In this document: piece by piece, positions 16,305 to 24,534 of the stretch
Layout: every line of letters starts with the position of its first letter
Numbering within the stretch: the first letter of the stretch is position 1
DNA from: Sva-07 sp031426215
GTDB taxonomy: Bacteria; Actinomycetota; Acidimicrobiia; Acidimicrobiales; Ilumatobacteraceae
Reading direction: 5' to 3'
Assembly: GCA_031426215.1 (NCBI GenBank)
Contig: JANPKU010000080.1
Span: forward strand, 1-41,011
DNA: 41,011 nucleotides
The notes under the pieces: generated by a model
Told to the model about the DNA's origin: nothing
The model's input: the letters and a program-made list of their open reading frames with translations, nothing else
The model's database searches: none
Program-made: the position numbers and the translations under genes

Positions 16305-16400
16305 CGACACCGGACGACGCGGTCGCCAATCGTGCACCGGCGATGCCGGCCGCCGGGTGCGCCGGCTGATGTGGCAACGGGCCACTAGCCTCGGGCGATC

Positions 16401-18245
16401 GTGAACGAGCGAACACCACCCCGAGCCGCCAGGTGGCTCAGCCGCGCCATCGCTGGTGCCGCATTGGCGCTCATCGGCGTCGTCGGCTTGCTGCCCGGCA
16501 GCGCCGCCGCAGAGAACTCGCTGGTGTCGTCCGATCCGGCCGACGGCACCGCACTGTCGGAGTCGCCTGCGACGATCTCGTTCACGTTCAGCGAGGCGCT
16601 GGGCGAGGTCAACACCATCACGTTGACCTGTACCGAGCTGTTCACCGTAGGTCCACGCGAGGTCAGCGACGATCGCCTCACCATGACCGCCGAGGTCATC
16701 GACCCGCTCCCGAAGGGCGCCTGCGTCGCTGCGTACGTGGTCAGCGACGCGGAAGGCTCACCCAACGGTCAGGGCAATGTCACGTTCACGATCGAGAACG
16801 ACCCGGCTGCGGCGGCGACGACACCGACATCCGAGCCGACCACGGGCGACACCACTGCGACGGACGCGGCACCGACTTCGACCTCGACGACCGGCACCGG
16901 TGACATCGCGAACTTGTCCGACGTCGACGCGGGCCAGGGACCGCTCTGGCTGGGCCGTCTGATCTCGGTCTTCGGTCTCGCCGTGTTGCTCGGGTCGCTC
17001 GTGGTGATTGCAGCAGCATGGCCCGAGGGCGTCGAATACCTCGTGACCATCCGGTTCATCCGGGCGGTGTGGATCATCGCGTTCGTTGGCAGCTTGCTGT
17101 ACGTCGCTGCCGCCACGGCGGCGGTGACCGGCTCGGGCCTCGGTAGCGGATTCAATCCGGCGAACTGGGTCGACCTGTTCGATGCCGGCGTGCCGGGGAT
17201 CGCCGCCGTGGCGCGGTTCGTGCTCGTGATCGCTTGTGCGTGGGTGGCATTTCGTCCTGACCGTGTGATCGATCCGGTCACGCAGATGGCGGCGCTCGGC
17301 ATCCCGGCACTGGCGGTCGCCACGATCGGTTTCAGTCGCACCAACATGGACTTGGCGATCATCGGCGTGCCGATGTCGATCATCCACGCACTCGCGATGT
17401 CAGTCTGGCTCGGTGGGGTGGTGCTGCTCGCCCGAGTCGTGCTCGCCGGGCCCGGTGAAGAGGATCTCGTGCACGCGGTGCGCGGTTTCGGTCGCCTGTC
17501 GAACCTTGCCATCGGCACCACCATCCTGACCGGCATCATCCAGATGATCCTGCTCGACGGTGGCGATCTGTTCGGCACCTCGCACGGCCGCGTGATCCTG
17601 CTCAAGACCCTGGCGGTGGCAGGCATGATCTTCGTCGCCGTCTCGGCCCGCCAGTTCGTCAACCAACGTCTGGCGCGCGCCAACGAGATGACCGTTCCGA
17701 TGGCCGACCGCCTCCGACGTGCGTTCGGGGTGGAAGCAGCGGCAGGTGTCGTCGTCCTCGCGATGAGTGCCTGGCTGCTCTCGCTCGCACCACCGAATGT
17801 CGCAGCTGGTCCAGACATCGATTACGCGATTGCCGTCACCGTCGACGCGCCGGAAGCCGACTTCGTCGTCACCGTACGCCTGACCAACGATCGAGTGGGA
17901 CTGTCGGGAATGGCGGTCCAGGTCGACGCCCCCGACGACGGACTGTCCGGGCTCGAGGTGGTGCTGACCGCACCGGCCAACGACTCCATCGGCACGATCA
18001 CCCAACCCGTTCCGCTCACCGGAGTCGGAGTGGCCGTGCTCCCCGAGGGCGAGCAGGGCCTGCCATTGACGGTTGCCGGCGACTGGACCCTGGTGGTGAA
18101 TGCGGTGACCCCGACCGGCGTGTTCACCAGTCCACCGCAGGGCTTCACGATCCAGAACGCCGACGGCACCGAAGCGGTCGCGGAGCTGACCACGCCGCCC
18201 GTGGTGACGATCCCGCCGATCACCCAACCGACCACACAGCCGTGA
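16401..18245 (+). CDS. CopC-CopD fusion membrane protein (copper-resistance family, copper ligands lost)
   Basis: The 614 residues have a signal peptide (about 1-37), an exported CopC-like beta-sandwich domain (SLVSSDPADGTALSESPATISFTFSEAL, to about 130), a Thr/Ser-rich linker, and a CopD-like domain with about eight membrane segments including HALAMSVWLGGVVLLARVV. An exported C-terminal domain and a Pro/Thr tail end the protein. The family (YcnJ/PcoCD type) is tied to copper uptake or resistance. Here the N-terminal copper-binding histidine is replaced (AAENSLVSS) and the DGH ligand motif reads AEGS, so the copper site is probably lost. Two cysteines in the CopC part could form a disulfide. 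The GTG start has a TAGCCT hexamer 9 bases upstream. Its stop adjoins the palindrome at 18246. Confidence 0.82.
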   Translation: MNERTPPRAARWLSRAIAGAALALIGVVGLLPGSAAAENSLVSSDPADGTALSESPATISFTFSEALGEVNTITLTCTELFTVGPREVSDDRLTMTAEVIDPLPKGACVAAYVVSDAEGSPNGQGNVTFTIENDPAAAATTPTSEPTTGDTTATDAAPTSTSTTGTGDIANLSDVDAGQGPLWLGRLISVFGLAVLLGSLVVIAAAWPEGVEYLVTIRFIRAVWIIAFVGSLLYVAAATAAVTGSGLGSGFNPANWVDLFDAGVPGIAAVARFVLVIACAWVAFRPDRVIDPVTQMAALGIPALAVATIGFSRTNMDLAIIGVPMSIIHALAMSVWLGGVVLLARVVLAGPGEEDLVHAVRGFGRLSNLAIGTTILTGIIQMILLDGGDLFGTSHGRVILLKTLAVAGMIFVAVSARQFVNQRLARANEMTVPMADRLRRAFGVEAAAGVVVLAMSAWLLSLAPPNVAAGPDIDYAIAVTVDAPEADFVVTVRLTNDRVGLSGMAVQVDAPDDGLSGLEVVLTAPANDSIGTITQPVPLTGVGVAVLPEGEQGLPLTVAGDWTLVVNAVTPTGVFTSPPQGFTIQNADGTEAVAELTTPPVVTIPPITQPTTQP

Positions 18246-18282
18246 AATGAAACCGAGGGGTCTGGGCCCTCGGTTGTTTCAC
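18246..18282. terminator. Palindromic 3'-end element, copy 2, between convergent genes
   Basis: TGAAA-CCGAGGG pairs with CCCTCGG-TTGTTTCA, with a 3-base bulge. It starts one base after the copD-like stop, and the ligase stop (TGA on the minus strand, 18279-18281) lies inside its right arm. Its placement between converging genes fits a bidirectional terminator. It is closely related to the elements at 90-122 and 28373-28411. Confidence 0.7.
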
Positions 18283-19394
18283 GTGCCGCTCGTGGTGACG
18301 AAATCGCGGAACGACACCGGATCGGCTACATCAAGTTGCTCGTAGGTGCACGACTCCGGTGTGCGATCGGGTCGCCAGCGCAGGAACCCGACACCGTGCC
18401 GGAACCGTCGGCCCTCGAGCTGACCGAACGACACCTCTGCCACCAGCCCCATTCGGATCGGCACGAACGACAGGTCCTTGCCAGCGTTCCACCGACTGCC
18501 ACCGCTGGTCGCCGTCCCGGCGGTGTCACCATCGCTCTCGGCCCATTGACGCCATGGATGACCGTCGAGCGCACCATCGGTTCGTGGCTTGAGTTCGGTC
18601 AGCAACTCGGCGCGACGTTTGGCCGAGAACGACGCTGCCACGCCCACGGAATGCATGTCGCCGTCGGGGGTGAACAGGCCGAGCAGGAGCGAGCCGACCC
18701 CGAGGCCGTCCTTGTGGATGCGGTACCCGGCGACCGCACAGTCGGCGGTGCGTTGATGCTTCACCTTGATCAGCGCCCGCTTGCCCGGCTGATAGGTGCC
18801 GTCCAGTGGCTTGGCGACGATGCCATCGAGACCCGCTCCTTCGAACCGGTGGAACCAGTCGTCGGCAACCAGGTGGTCGGTCGTGGCCGGGGTCACGTGG
18901 ATCACGTCGTTCTCGGTGAGGGCATCGATCAGCGCGGCACGACGGTCGACCATCGGTTCGTCGCGCAGTGACGCGTCGTCGAGAGCAAGCACATCGAACG
19001 CGACGAACGACGCCGGCGTCTCGACGGCCAACCTGTTGATGCGGGACTCGGCGGGATGGATGCGCTGCAACAACGCATCGAAGTCGAGCCCGTTCCCGTC
19101 GGGGCTGGCGACGACGATCTCACCATCGACCACACACCGCTCCGGCAGGGCAGCGCGAAGCGGTTCGTGCAACTCGGGGAAATACCGACCGAGTGGTCGC
19201 AGCTTCCGGGAGATCAACTCGAGGTGATCGCCGTCGCGGAACACCATGCAGCGGAAGCCGTCCCACTTCGGCTCGAACAGCCAACCGTCGCCCTCCGGAA
19301 TCGATCGCGCCAGCTTCGCGAGCATCGGTTCGAGCGGAGGCTGGAACGGCAACCGCATTGCCGCGACGGGCGGGTTCGGATGCGCATCTGCCAT
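18279..19394 (-). CDS. ATP-dependent DNA ligase (LigC-type)
   Basis: The 371-residue enzyme seals DNA nicks with ATP. The adenylation domain has motif I EPKWDGFR with the reactive lysine near residue 43, motif III-like SFVAFDVLAL, motif IV GLDGIVAKPLDGTY and motif V RALIKVKHQRTADC. An OB-fold domain follows (VGSLLLGLFTPDGDMHSVG to RRFRHGVGFLRWRPD). There is no polymerase or nuclease domain, so it matches the stand-alone LigC ligases that accompany bacterial end joining or base-excision repair. Start 19394 is supported by CAGACT 6 bases upstream. It converges on the copD-like gene and is divergent from accD. Confidence 0.9.
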   Translation of the reverse strand: MADAHPNPPVAAMRLPFQPPLEPMLAKLARSIPEGDGWLFEPKWDGFRCMVFRDGDHLELISRKLRPLGRYFPELHEPLRAALPERCVVDGEIVVASPDGNGLDFDALLQRIHPAESRINRLAVETPASFVAFDVLALDDASLRDEPMVDRRAALIDALTENDVIHVTPATTDHLVADDWFHRFEGAGLDGIVAKPLDGTYQPGKRALIKVKHQRTADCAVAGYRIHKDGLGVGSLLLGLFTPDGDMHSVGVAASFSAKRRAELLTELKPRTDGALDGHPWRQWAESDGDTAGTATSGGSRWNAGKDLSFVPIRMGLVAEVSFGQLEGRRFRHGVGFLRWRPDRTPESCTYEQLDVADPVSFRDFVTTSGT

Positions 19395-19400
19395 GCATGC

Positions 19401-19406
19401 AGTCTG
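19401..19406 (-). promoter_or_regulatory. -10-like hexamer CAGACT before the ligase gene
   Basis: On the minus strand CAGACT ends 6 bases before the ATG at 19394. Confidence 0.4.
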
Positions 19407-19436
19407 GTCGATCTTCCGCAAGGGGCCGGCAGCCAG

Positions 19437-19442
19437 TAACTT
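19437..19442 (+). promoter_or_regulatory. -10 hexamer TAACTT before accD
   Basis: TAACTT ends 7 bases before the GTG at 19450, which favours that codon over the ATG at 19462. Confidence 0.45.
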
Positions 19443-19449
19443 GCCAAGC

Positions 19450-21003
19450 GTGACGAATCCGATGCAGGAGAAGCTCGCCGACCTGGCCGAACGGCGAGAG
19501 CAGGCCATGCACGCCGGTTCGCAGCGATCGGTCGACCGCCAGCACGAGAAGGGCAAGATGCTCGCGCGCGAGCGGCTCGACTACTTCCTCGACGAGGGCT
19601 CGTTCCACGAACTCGACATGCTTGCCCGCCACCGTGCGCTGACTTCTGGCCTCGAGGACCGCCCGTACACCGACGGTGTCATCACCGGCTGGGGCACCGT
19701 CGACGGTCGTAAGGTCTTCGTGTTCTCACAGGACTTCACCGTGTTCGGTGGCGCCCTCGGCGAAGTCTTCGCCGAGAAGATCCACAAGTTGATGGACCTC
19801 GCACTCAAGGTCGGCGCACCGGTGATCGGCCTCAACGACGGCGCCGGGGCCCGCATCCAGGAAGGCGTGGTCAGCCTCGCCTCCTACGGTGGGATCTTCC
19901 ACCGCAACGTGTTGTCGTCCGGTGTCGTCCCGCAGATCTCGGTGATCCTCGGCCCGTGTGCCGGCGGCGCCGTGTACAGCCCGGCCATGACCGACTTCAT
20001 CTTCATGGTGCGTGAGTCGAGCCACATGTTCATCACCGGCCCCGATGTGGTGAAGACCGTCACGGGTGAAGACGTCACGCTCGAGGAGCTCGGCGGTGCG
20101 ATGAGCCACGCCACCAAGTCGGGTGTCGCCACGTTCGTGTCGGCTGACGAGAAGTCGTGCCTCGACGACGTTCGCTTCCTGCTGTCGTTCCTGCCCTCGA
20201 ACAACCTCGAAGAGCCACCGATCGAAGATCTCGGCGACGATCCCGATCGCCTGTGTCCGGAACTGCGCAGCATCCTGCCGCCCAGCGCCAACCTGCCGTA
20301 CGACATGACCGAAGTGATCCGCCACGTCGTCGACGACGGCGAGTTCTTCGAATACTTCCCCCACTGGGCCAAGTCGATCGTGTGCGGGTTCTCTCGCATC
20401 GACGGTCGCCCTGTCGGCATCGTCGGCAACCAGCCCAAGGTGCTCGCCGGCGTGCTCGACATCGAATCGTCCGAGAAGGCTGCTCGGTTCGTTCGGACCT
20501 GCGACTCATTCAACATCCCGTTGATCACCTTCGTCGACGTGCCCGGCTTCCTCCCCGGCGTCGACCAGGAGTACGGCGGCATCATCCGTCATGGCGCCAA
20601 GTTGCTCTACGCCTACTGCGAGTCGACCGTGCCGCGCATCCAGGTGATCACCCGCAAGGCCTACGGTGGTGCCTACGTCGTGATGAACTCCAAGTCGATC
20701 GGCGCCGACCTCGCGTTTGCCTGGCCGACCGCCGAACTCGCCGTGATGGGCCCGCAGGGCGCCGTCGAGATCGTGTATCGACGCGAGCTGCAGCAGGCCG
20801 CCGACCCGGTCGCTCGCCGTGCCGAGCTGGTGCAGGAGTACACCGACAAGTACGCCTCGCCCTACGCCGCTGCCGAGCGCGGCTACATCGACGACGTGAT
20901 CGACCCGGCAGAGACCCGCCAGAAGCTGGTCGCCGGGCTGCGGATGCTGGCCACCAAGCGAGAGGAACTGCCGCGGCGCAAGCACGGCAACGTCCCACTG
21001 TGA
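19450..21003 (+). CDS. Acyl-CoA (propionyl-CoA) carboxylase beta subunit
   Basis: The 517-residue carboxyltransferase moves CO2 from biotin to acetyl-, propionyl- or longer acyl-CoA. Both crotonase-fold halves are complete. The N-half acyl-CoA oxyanion region is in GLNDGAGARIQEG and LGPCAGGAVYSPAMTDFIFM. The C-half biotin region is in GFLPGVDQEYGGIIRHGAKLLYA and RKAYGGAYVVMNSK. The motif set matches AccD5/PccB rather than the zinc-finger AccD of fatty acid synthesis. The biotin-carrying alpha subunit is not in the window. The epsilon subunit gene lies about 1 kb downstream, with an RDD gene between. A biotin transporter, bioY, is 3 kb away. Start 19450 follows TAACTT. Confidence 0.95.
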   Translation: MTNPMQEKLADLAERREQAMHAGSQRSVDRQHEKGKMLARERLDYFLDEGSFHELDMLARHRALTSGLEDRPYTDGVITGWGTVDGRKVFVFSQDFTVFGGALGEVFAEKIHKLMDLALKVGAPVIGLNDGAGARIQEGVVSLASYGGIFHRNVLSSGVVPQISVILGPCAGGAVYSPAMTDFIFMVRESSHMFITGPDVVKTVTGEDVTLEELGGAMSHATKSGVATFVSADEKSCLDDVRFLLSFLPSNNLEEPPIEDLGDDPDRLCPELRSILPPSANLPYDMTEVIRHVVDDGEFFEYFPHWAKSIVCGFSRIDGRPVGIVGNQPKVLAGVLDIESSEKAARFVRTCDSFNIPLITFVDVPGFLPGVDQEYGGIIRHGAKLLYAYCESTVPRIQVITRKAYGGAYVVMNSKSIGADLAFAWPTAELAVMGPQGAVEIVYRRELQQAADPVARRAELVQEYTDKYASPYAAAERGYIDDVIDPAETRQKLVAGLRMLATKREELPRRKHGNVPL

Positions 21004-21019
21004 CCGGAAGCGACCAGAG

Positions 21020-21949
21020 ATGAGCGACGGCTCGTTGGTGCCTGGACAGCCCCCTCTGTCCGGTACCCCCATGCCACCGTCGCCACCACCGGCCGCACCA
21101 CCGCCACCGCCACCACCTTCCTCGGGGCAGTCGCCCACGGTGGTGTCACCACCTCCACTGCCGAACGCCGGACGACCGACACCACCTCCGCCGCCTGCTC
21201 CGCCGCCGCCGCCACCATCAACGCCGCCACCAACGCCGCCGCCGACTCCTCCGCGGCCGTCAGCTCCACCTCCGCCGCCGTCCACTCCGCCGTCGTCCAC
21301 TCCGCCGCAGTCCACGCCTGTGGTGCCGTCCGGGCCGACATCGGCCGCAACCGACGACGACCTCGCAGCGTTGTTGGCACGGATCACCGACGACGACGCC
21401 ACGGCGCCGGGCGTCGGTGCGCCGCTCACGAAGTCGACCGACGTCGATCGCCCTGAACGAACCGACGTGACCCACCTCGAGTCGGACGGGGGCATCGACT
21501 TCGACCCGGAACTCGCCTCGTACGGCGCACGCCTCGGGGGGCTCGTGATCGACAACCTCGTCGTGGCGCTCTGTCTGGTACCGGGAATGGTCTTGATCTT
21601 CCTCGGTTCGACGCCGCTGATCGTCCTCGGCGTGCTCGTGATGGTCGCCGGCTTCGTCGGGGCCACGTTGTCCTACGGGCGAGCGGTGTCGTCGACCGGT
21701 CAATGGTTCGGCAATCGGATCACGGGGACCAAGGTGGTCGACGCCCGAAATGGCCGCATGGTGCCCGCTGGTGACGCAGGTCTGCGCTTCGTCCTGCGCT
21801 ACTGGGTGTCGTCGATCTTCTTCATCGGATTCCTCGTGGCGCTCGGCAGTTCCCAGCGGCGAACCTTCCACGACAACGCTGCCGGCACCGTGGTCACCCG
21901 GCCAGCTCGCGCCACCTGGTCGATCGACGACGAGGTGGCCGGTGGCTGA
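21020..21949 (+). CDS. Proline-rich RDD-family membrane protein
   Basis: The 309 residues begin with about 95 residues dominated by proline runs (PPPPPPP and PPPTPPP repeats), then an acidic linker (TDDDLAALLARITDDD). An RDD domain begins at ELASYGARLGGLVIDNLVVALCL. It contains the family signatures YGARLGGLVID, GQWFGNRITGTKVVDARNG and RRTFHDNAAGTVV, with two N-terminal membrane segments and one near the C-terminus. RDD proteins are small membrane proteins of mostly unknown, perhaps transport, function. The gene starts 16 bases after accD with GGAAG as a possible ribosome binding site, so it is probably co-transcribed. Its 3' end lies close to the start of the epsilon subunit gene. Confidence 0.85.
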   Translation: MSDGSLVPGQPPLSGTPMPPSPPPAAPPPPPPPSSGQSPTVVSPPPLPNAGRPTPPPPPAPPPPPPSTPPPTPPPTPPRPSAPPPPPSTPPSSTPPQSTPVVPSGPTSAATDDDLAALLARITDDDATAPGVGAPLTKSTDVDRPERTDVTHLESDGGIDFDPELASYGARLGGLVIDNLVVALCLVPGMVLIFLGSTPLIVLGVLVMVAGFVGATLSYGRAVSSTGQWFGNRITGTKVVDARNGRMVPAGDAGLRFVLRYWVSSIFFIGFLVALGSSQRRTFHDNAAGTVVTRPARATWSIDDEVAGG

Positions 21950-21955
21950 AACTCG

Positions 21956-21961
21956 TATCGT
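21956..21961 (+). promoter_or_regulatory. -10 hexamer TATCGT before the epsilon subunit gene
   Basis: TATCGT ends 7 bases before the ATG at 21969. It is the same hexamer and spacing as before dnaX and decides the start over the GTG at 21942. Confidence 0.45.
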
Positions 21962-21968
21962 CGCCACC

Positions 21969-22148
21969 ATGTCCGAGTCGAACCCGAGTGACGAGGAAGC
22001 CGTTGCGATCATGGCGGCTGTGGAAGCACTCTGGCCCAAGCCGATGATCGCCGCCGACACCGCTCCCGGGAGAACCACCGCGTGGCGATTCAGCGGACGC
22101 TGGTGGGCGAAACCGGTGTCGGCTCGCCGCGACCGTCCGTTCCGCTGA
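21969..22148 (+). CDS. Acyl-CoA carboxylase epsilon subunit-like small protein
   Basis: This 59-residue protein begins MSESNPSDEEAVAIMAAVEAL and ends with TTAWRFSGRWWAKPVSARR. An N-terminal helix, a short variable linker and a C-terminal W-x-x-SGRWW motif are the features of actinobacterial epsilon subunits (AccE5 type), which stabilise the alpha-beta carboxylase complex. Its position about 1 kb after the beta subunit gene supports this. Start 21969 is chosen for the leaderless promoter spacing; GTG 21942 would add nine residues and overlap the RDD gene stop by 8 bases. It is small and low in complexity, so the call rests on the motif and neighbourhood. Confidence 0.75.
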   Translation: MSESNPSDEEAVAIMAAVEALWPKPMIAADTAPGRTTAWRFSGRWWAKPVSARRDRPFR

Positions 22149-22188
22149 GCGCTCTCGGACATCGTCGATACGGAGACAGGCGACGTGG

Positions 22189-22194
22189 CACACT
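22189..22194 (+). promoter_or_regulatory. -10-like hexamer CACACT before the second RDD gene
   Basis: CACACT ends 6 bases before the ATG at 22201; no ribosome binding site lies between. Confidence 0.4.
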
Positions 22195-22200
22195 CTGCAC

Positions 22201-22842
22201 ATGGCAATGACACCGCCCCCTCCGCCTCCAGGCCAGGGCTCGCAGCCTCCACCGCCACCCTCGGGCACGCTGCAGCCCGGTTTCAGCACACCACCGCCTC
22301 CACCACCGCCGGGCGGCGTCGCCACCGCACCCGGATATCCCCCCTACGGTTACGCTGCCCCGCCGGTCGGCGGGGAGCGCGCCTCGTTCGGTACTCGCCT
22401 CGGAGGGTTCCTGCTCGACGGGTTGTTGTACGGGCTACTGATGGCGGTCTTCGTCATTCCTGGAGGCATCCTCATCGGGGCCTCGTTCCAGGACTGCGTC
22501 ACCATCAACGACGAGGTCGTCTGCCCGGATGGCTCACCCGATGGCGGCATGATCGCCGGCGGGATCGCTTTGATCATCCTGGGCGTCCTGGTGGTTGCGT
22601 TCATCTACCTGCGGGCGCTCGGCAAGACCGGGCAGACCTGGGGACGCAAGATCGTCGGCATCAAGGTGGTCGGCGAGACCACGGGCGACCCGATCGGATT
22701 CGGGCGGGCACTCGGTCGTCAGTTGTTTGCGAGTTTCATCTCAGGTCAGATCCTCTATCTCGGCTATCTCTGGATGCTGTGGGACGACAAGAAGCAGACC
22801 TGGCACGACAAGGTCGTCAACTCGATCGTCGTCGAGGCCTGA
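22201..22842 (+). CDS. Second RDD-family membrane protein
   Basis: The 213 residues have a 55-residue Pro/Gly-rich N-terminus (PPPPPPG and similar runs), then an RDD domain: ASFGTRLGGFLLDGLLYGLLM, a second membrane segment GGIALIILGVLVVAFIYL, the signature TGQTWGRKIVGIKVV, and KKQTWHDKVVNSIVV at the C-terminus. An extracellular loop has two cysteines (QDCVTINDEVVCPDG) that may form a disulfide. It resembles the RDD protein at 21020 in layout but is shorter and clearly diverged. Function unknown. Two RDD genes flanking the epsilon subunit gene could be an old duplication. Confidence 0.85.
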   Translation: MAMTPPPPPPGQGSQPPPPPSGTLQPGFSTPPPPPPPGGVATAPGYPPYGYAAPPVGGERASFGTRLGGFLLDGLLYGLLMAVFVIPGGILIGASFQDCVTINDEVVCPDGSPDGGMIAGGIALIILGVLVVAFIYLRALGKTGQTWGRKIVGIKVVGETTGDPIGFGRALGRQLFASFISGQILYLGYLWMLWDDKKQTWHDKVVNSIVVEA

Positions 22843-22873
22843 ATTTCCAGCGACCTGAACACCGCCCGGCACC

Positions 22874-23884
22874 ATGGACATCACCACCGTCGCCGACGAC
22901 CTCGTCGTCATCCACGACGGTCTCGAAGTGCGCCGCTACGACGCACTGACACCAGACACGGTGCACGACCTCGACGGCATCACGGTGCGCACGCTCCCTC
23001 GACCTGACGGTGAGCTGTTGTGCCGGTTCGCCACGGTCAACGACGTGCACTTCGGTGAGGTCGAAGCCGGCCGGATCGACGATCTGAGCGACGGCCCGAT
23101 CCGACGCGCCGAACCCGGCGCGGAGCCGTATCCCGAAGTGATGAACCTGGCCGCAGCGCAAGAAATCGGGGCCATCGATCCTGTCGCTGTGATCGTCAAG
23201 GGCGACCTCACCGCCGCTGGCACCCGTGCCGAATGGGATGCCTTCGAGGCGTGCTATCGGGCCACGTTCGGCCACCTTTTGCACGTGGTGCGCGGCAACC
23301 ACGACGCATACCAACACCAAGCCGAGTACGCCGGTGATCACTGGATCGAGCTGCCAGGGGTGATCGTTGCCCTGCTCGACACGGCGATTCCCGGCGCAAC
23401 CACCGGCAGGATCACCAACGAACAGATTGACTGGCTCGACGATCACTGCGCAGGCGCCGACCGTCCCGTCTTCGTGATGGGTCACCACCAGCAGTGGATC
23501 GCCAGCAGCCCTCACTCTAAACGCGGCGACGACTACTTCGGCCTGCACCCCGACGCAAGCGATGCACTCGACGCGCTCGTCGCCCGGCGAGTCGGCGTCG
23601 TCGCCTATGCGGCAGGACACACGCATCGCCACCGTGTACGTCCGATGACCAACTCTTGTGTGCCCTCGATCGAGATCGGTTGCACGAAGGATTTTCCGGG
23701 CACCTGGGCCGACTACCGGGTGTACGAGGGCGGGATCATGCAGGTGGTGCACCGGATGTCGACGCCGAGCGCGCTGGCATGGAGCGAGTCGTGTCGCGGC
23801 CTGTACAGCGACTTCGGCATCGACTACGAGACCTACGCGCTCGGCACGCTCGCCGAGCGGTGTTTCACCATCCCGATTCGCTGA
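22874..23884 (+). CDS. Metallophosphoesterase (calcineurin-like)
   Basis: The 336-residue protein has the five metal-site blocks of calcineurin-type phosphoesterases in order: NDVHFGE, VKGDLT, RGNHDAY, MGHHQQW and AGHTHRH. They coordinate two metal ions. The layout is closest to class III cyclic-nucleotide phosphodiesterases (CpdA/Rv0805 type), but the N-terminal 55 residues and the C-terminal 60 are extra. The substrate is uncertain. The gene follows the RDD gene by 31 bases with no clear promoter hexamer, so they may share a transcript. Confidence 0.85.
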   Translation: MDITTVADDLVVIHDGLEVRRYDALTPDTVHDLDGITVRTLPRPDGELLCRFATVNDVHFGEVEAGRIDDLSDGPIRRAEPGAEPYPEVMNLAAAQEIGAIDPVAVIVKGDLTAAGTRAEWDAFEACYRATFGHLLHVVRGNHDAYQHQAEYAGDHWIELPGVIVALLDTAIPGATTGRITNEQIDWLDDHCAGADRPVFVMGHHQQWIASSPHSKRGDDYFGLHPDASDALDALVARRVGVVAYAAGHTHRHRVRPMTNSCVPSIEIGCTKDFPGTWADYRVYEGGIMQVVHRMSTPSALAWSESCRGLYSDFGIDYETYALGTLAERCFTIPIR

Positions 23885-23900
23885 CGGCTTGAACAATCTC

Positions 23901-23913
23901 GACCGAATCGGTC
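23901..23913. promoter_or_regulatory. Candidate operator before bioY
   Basis: GACCGAATCGGTC is a 5+3+5 perfect inverted repeat whose last base is shared with the -10 hexamer CAGAAT (23913-23918). A repressor there would block RNA polymerase. It does not match the actinobacterial BioQ motif I know. Confidence 0.35.
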
Positions 23914-23918
23914 AGAAT
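23913..23918 (+). promoter_or_regulatory. -10-like hexamer CAGAAT before bioY
   Basis: CAGAAT ends 7 bases before the ATG at 23926. Confidence 0.4.
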
Positions 23919-23925
23919 CTCGCCG

Positions 23926-24534
23926 ATGTCCATCGCACTCGCTCCGCCAGCACCATCCACACTGCTCGACCTGATCGATCGCAGCCGGGTCCGAGACGCG
24001 GTCGCCATCGTCGGGTTCGCGCTGCTGACCGCAGCGGCCGCACAGATCTCGATCCCACTCGGGTTCACCCCGGTTCCGCTCACCGGGCAGACCTTTGCGG
24101 TCCTGCTCGCCGGCGGCGTGCTCGGCAGCCGGCGCGGCGGGTTGTCGATGCTGCTGTACGTGGCCCTCGGAGCGATCGGGCTTCCGTTCTACGCTGACGG
24201 TGCCGGGGGCTGGACCGCAGCCACCGGCGCCACAGCCGGCTACCTCGTGGGGTTCATCGTCGCTGCGTTCGTCGTCGGCTTGATGGCGGAGCACGGTCAG
24301 GATCGCAAGCTGTCGACCTCGGTTCCCGCCTTCATCGCCGGCACGATGATCATCTACGCCATCGGTGCCGGCTGGCTGGCCTACGACCTCGGGCTCCCGC
24401 TCACCGCCGCGGCCGGCGAGCCGAGCGCAATCTCGCTCGGCGTCGCCCCATTCCTCGTCGGCGACGTGTTCAAAGCGCTGCTCGCCGGAGCGATGCTGCC
24501 CGCCGCCTGGCGCTTCCTCGACGACGCCCGCTGA
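23926..24534 (+). CDS. bioY: Biotin transporter S component BioY
   Basis: BioY is the substrate-binding membrane component of an ECF-type biotin importer. The 202 residues have about six membrane segments and the family signatures QISIPLGFTPVPLTGQTFAVLLAGGVLGSRRG, LYVALGAIGLPFYADGAGG and TGATAGYLVGFIVAAFVVG. No ATPase (BioM) or T component (BioN) gene lies beside it, so it either works alone, as reported for some BioY proteins, or uses a shared energising module. The nearby biotin-dependent carboxylase subunits give a functional link. Its stop TGA is directly followed by the stop of the next, convergent gene (shared TGATCA). Confidence 0.92.
   Translation: MSIALAPPAPSTLLDLIDRSRVRDAVAIVGFALLTAAAAQISIPLGFTPVPLTGQTFAVLLAGGVLGSRRGGLSMLLYVALGAIGLPFYADGAGGWTAATGATAGYLVGFIVAAFVVGLMAEHGQDRKLSTSVPAFIAGTMIIYAIGAGWLAYDLGLPLTAAAGEPSAISLGVAPFLVGDVFKALLAGAMLPAAWRFLDDAR

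Noticed and set aside
20506..21666. Minus-strand glycine-rich frame opposite accD and the RDD gene
   Set aside because: The glycine runs are the complement of the proline codons of the RDD gene.
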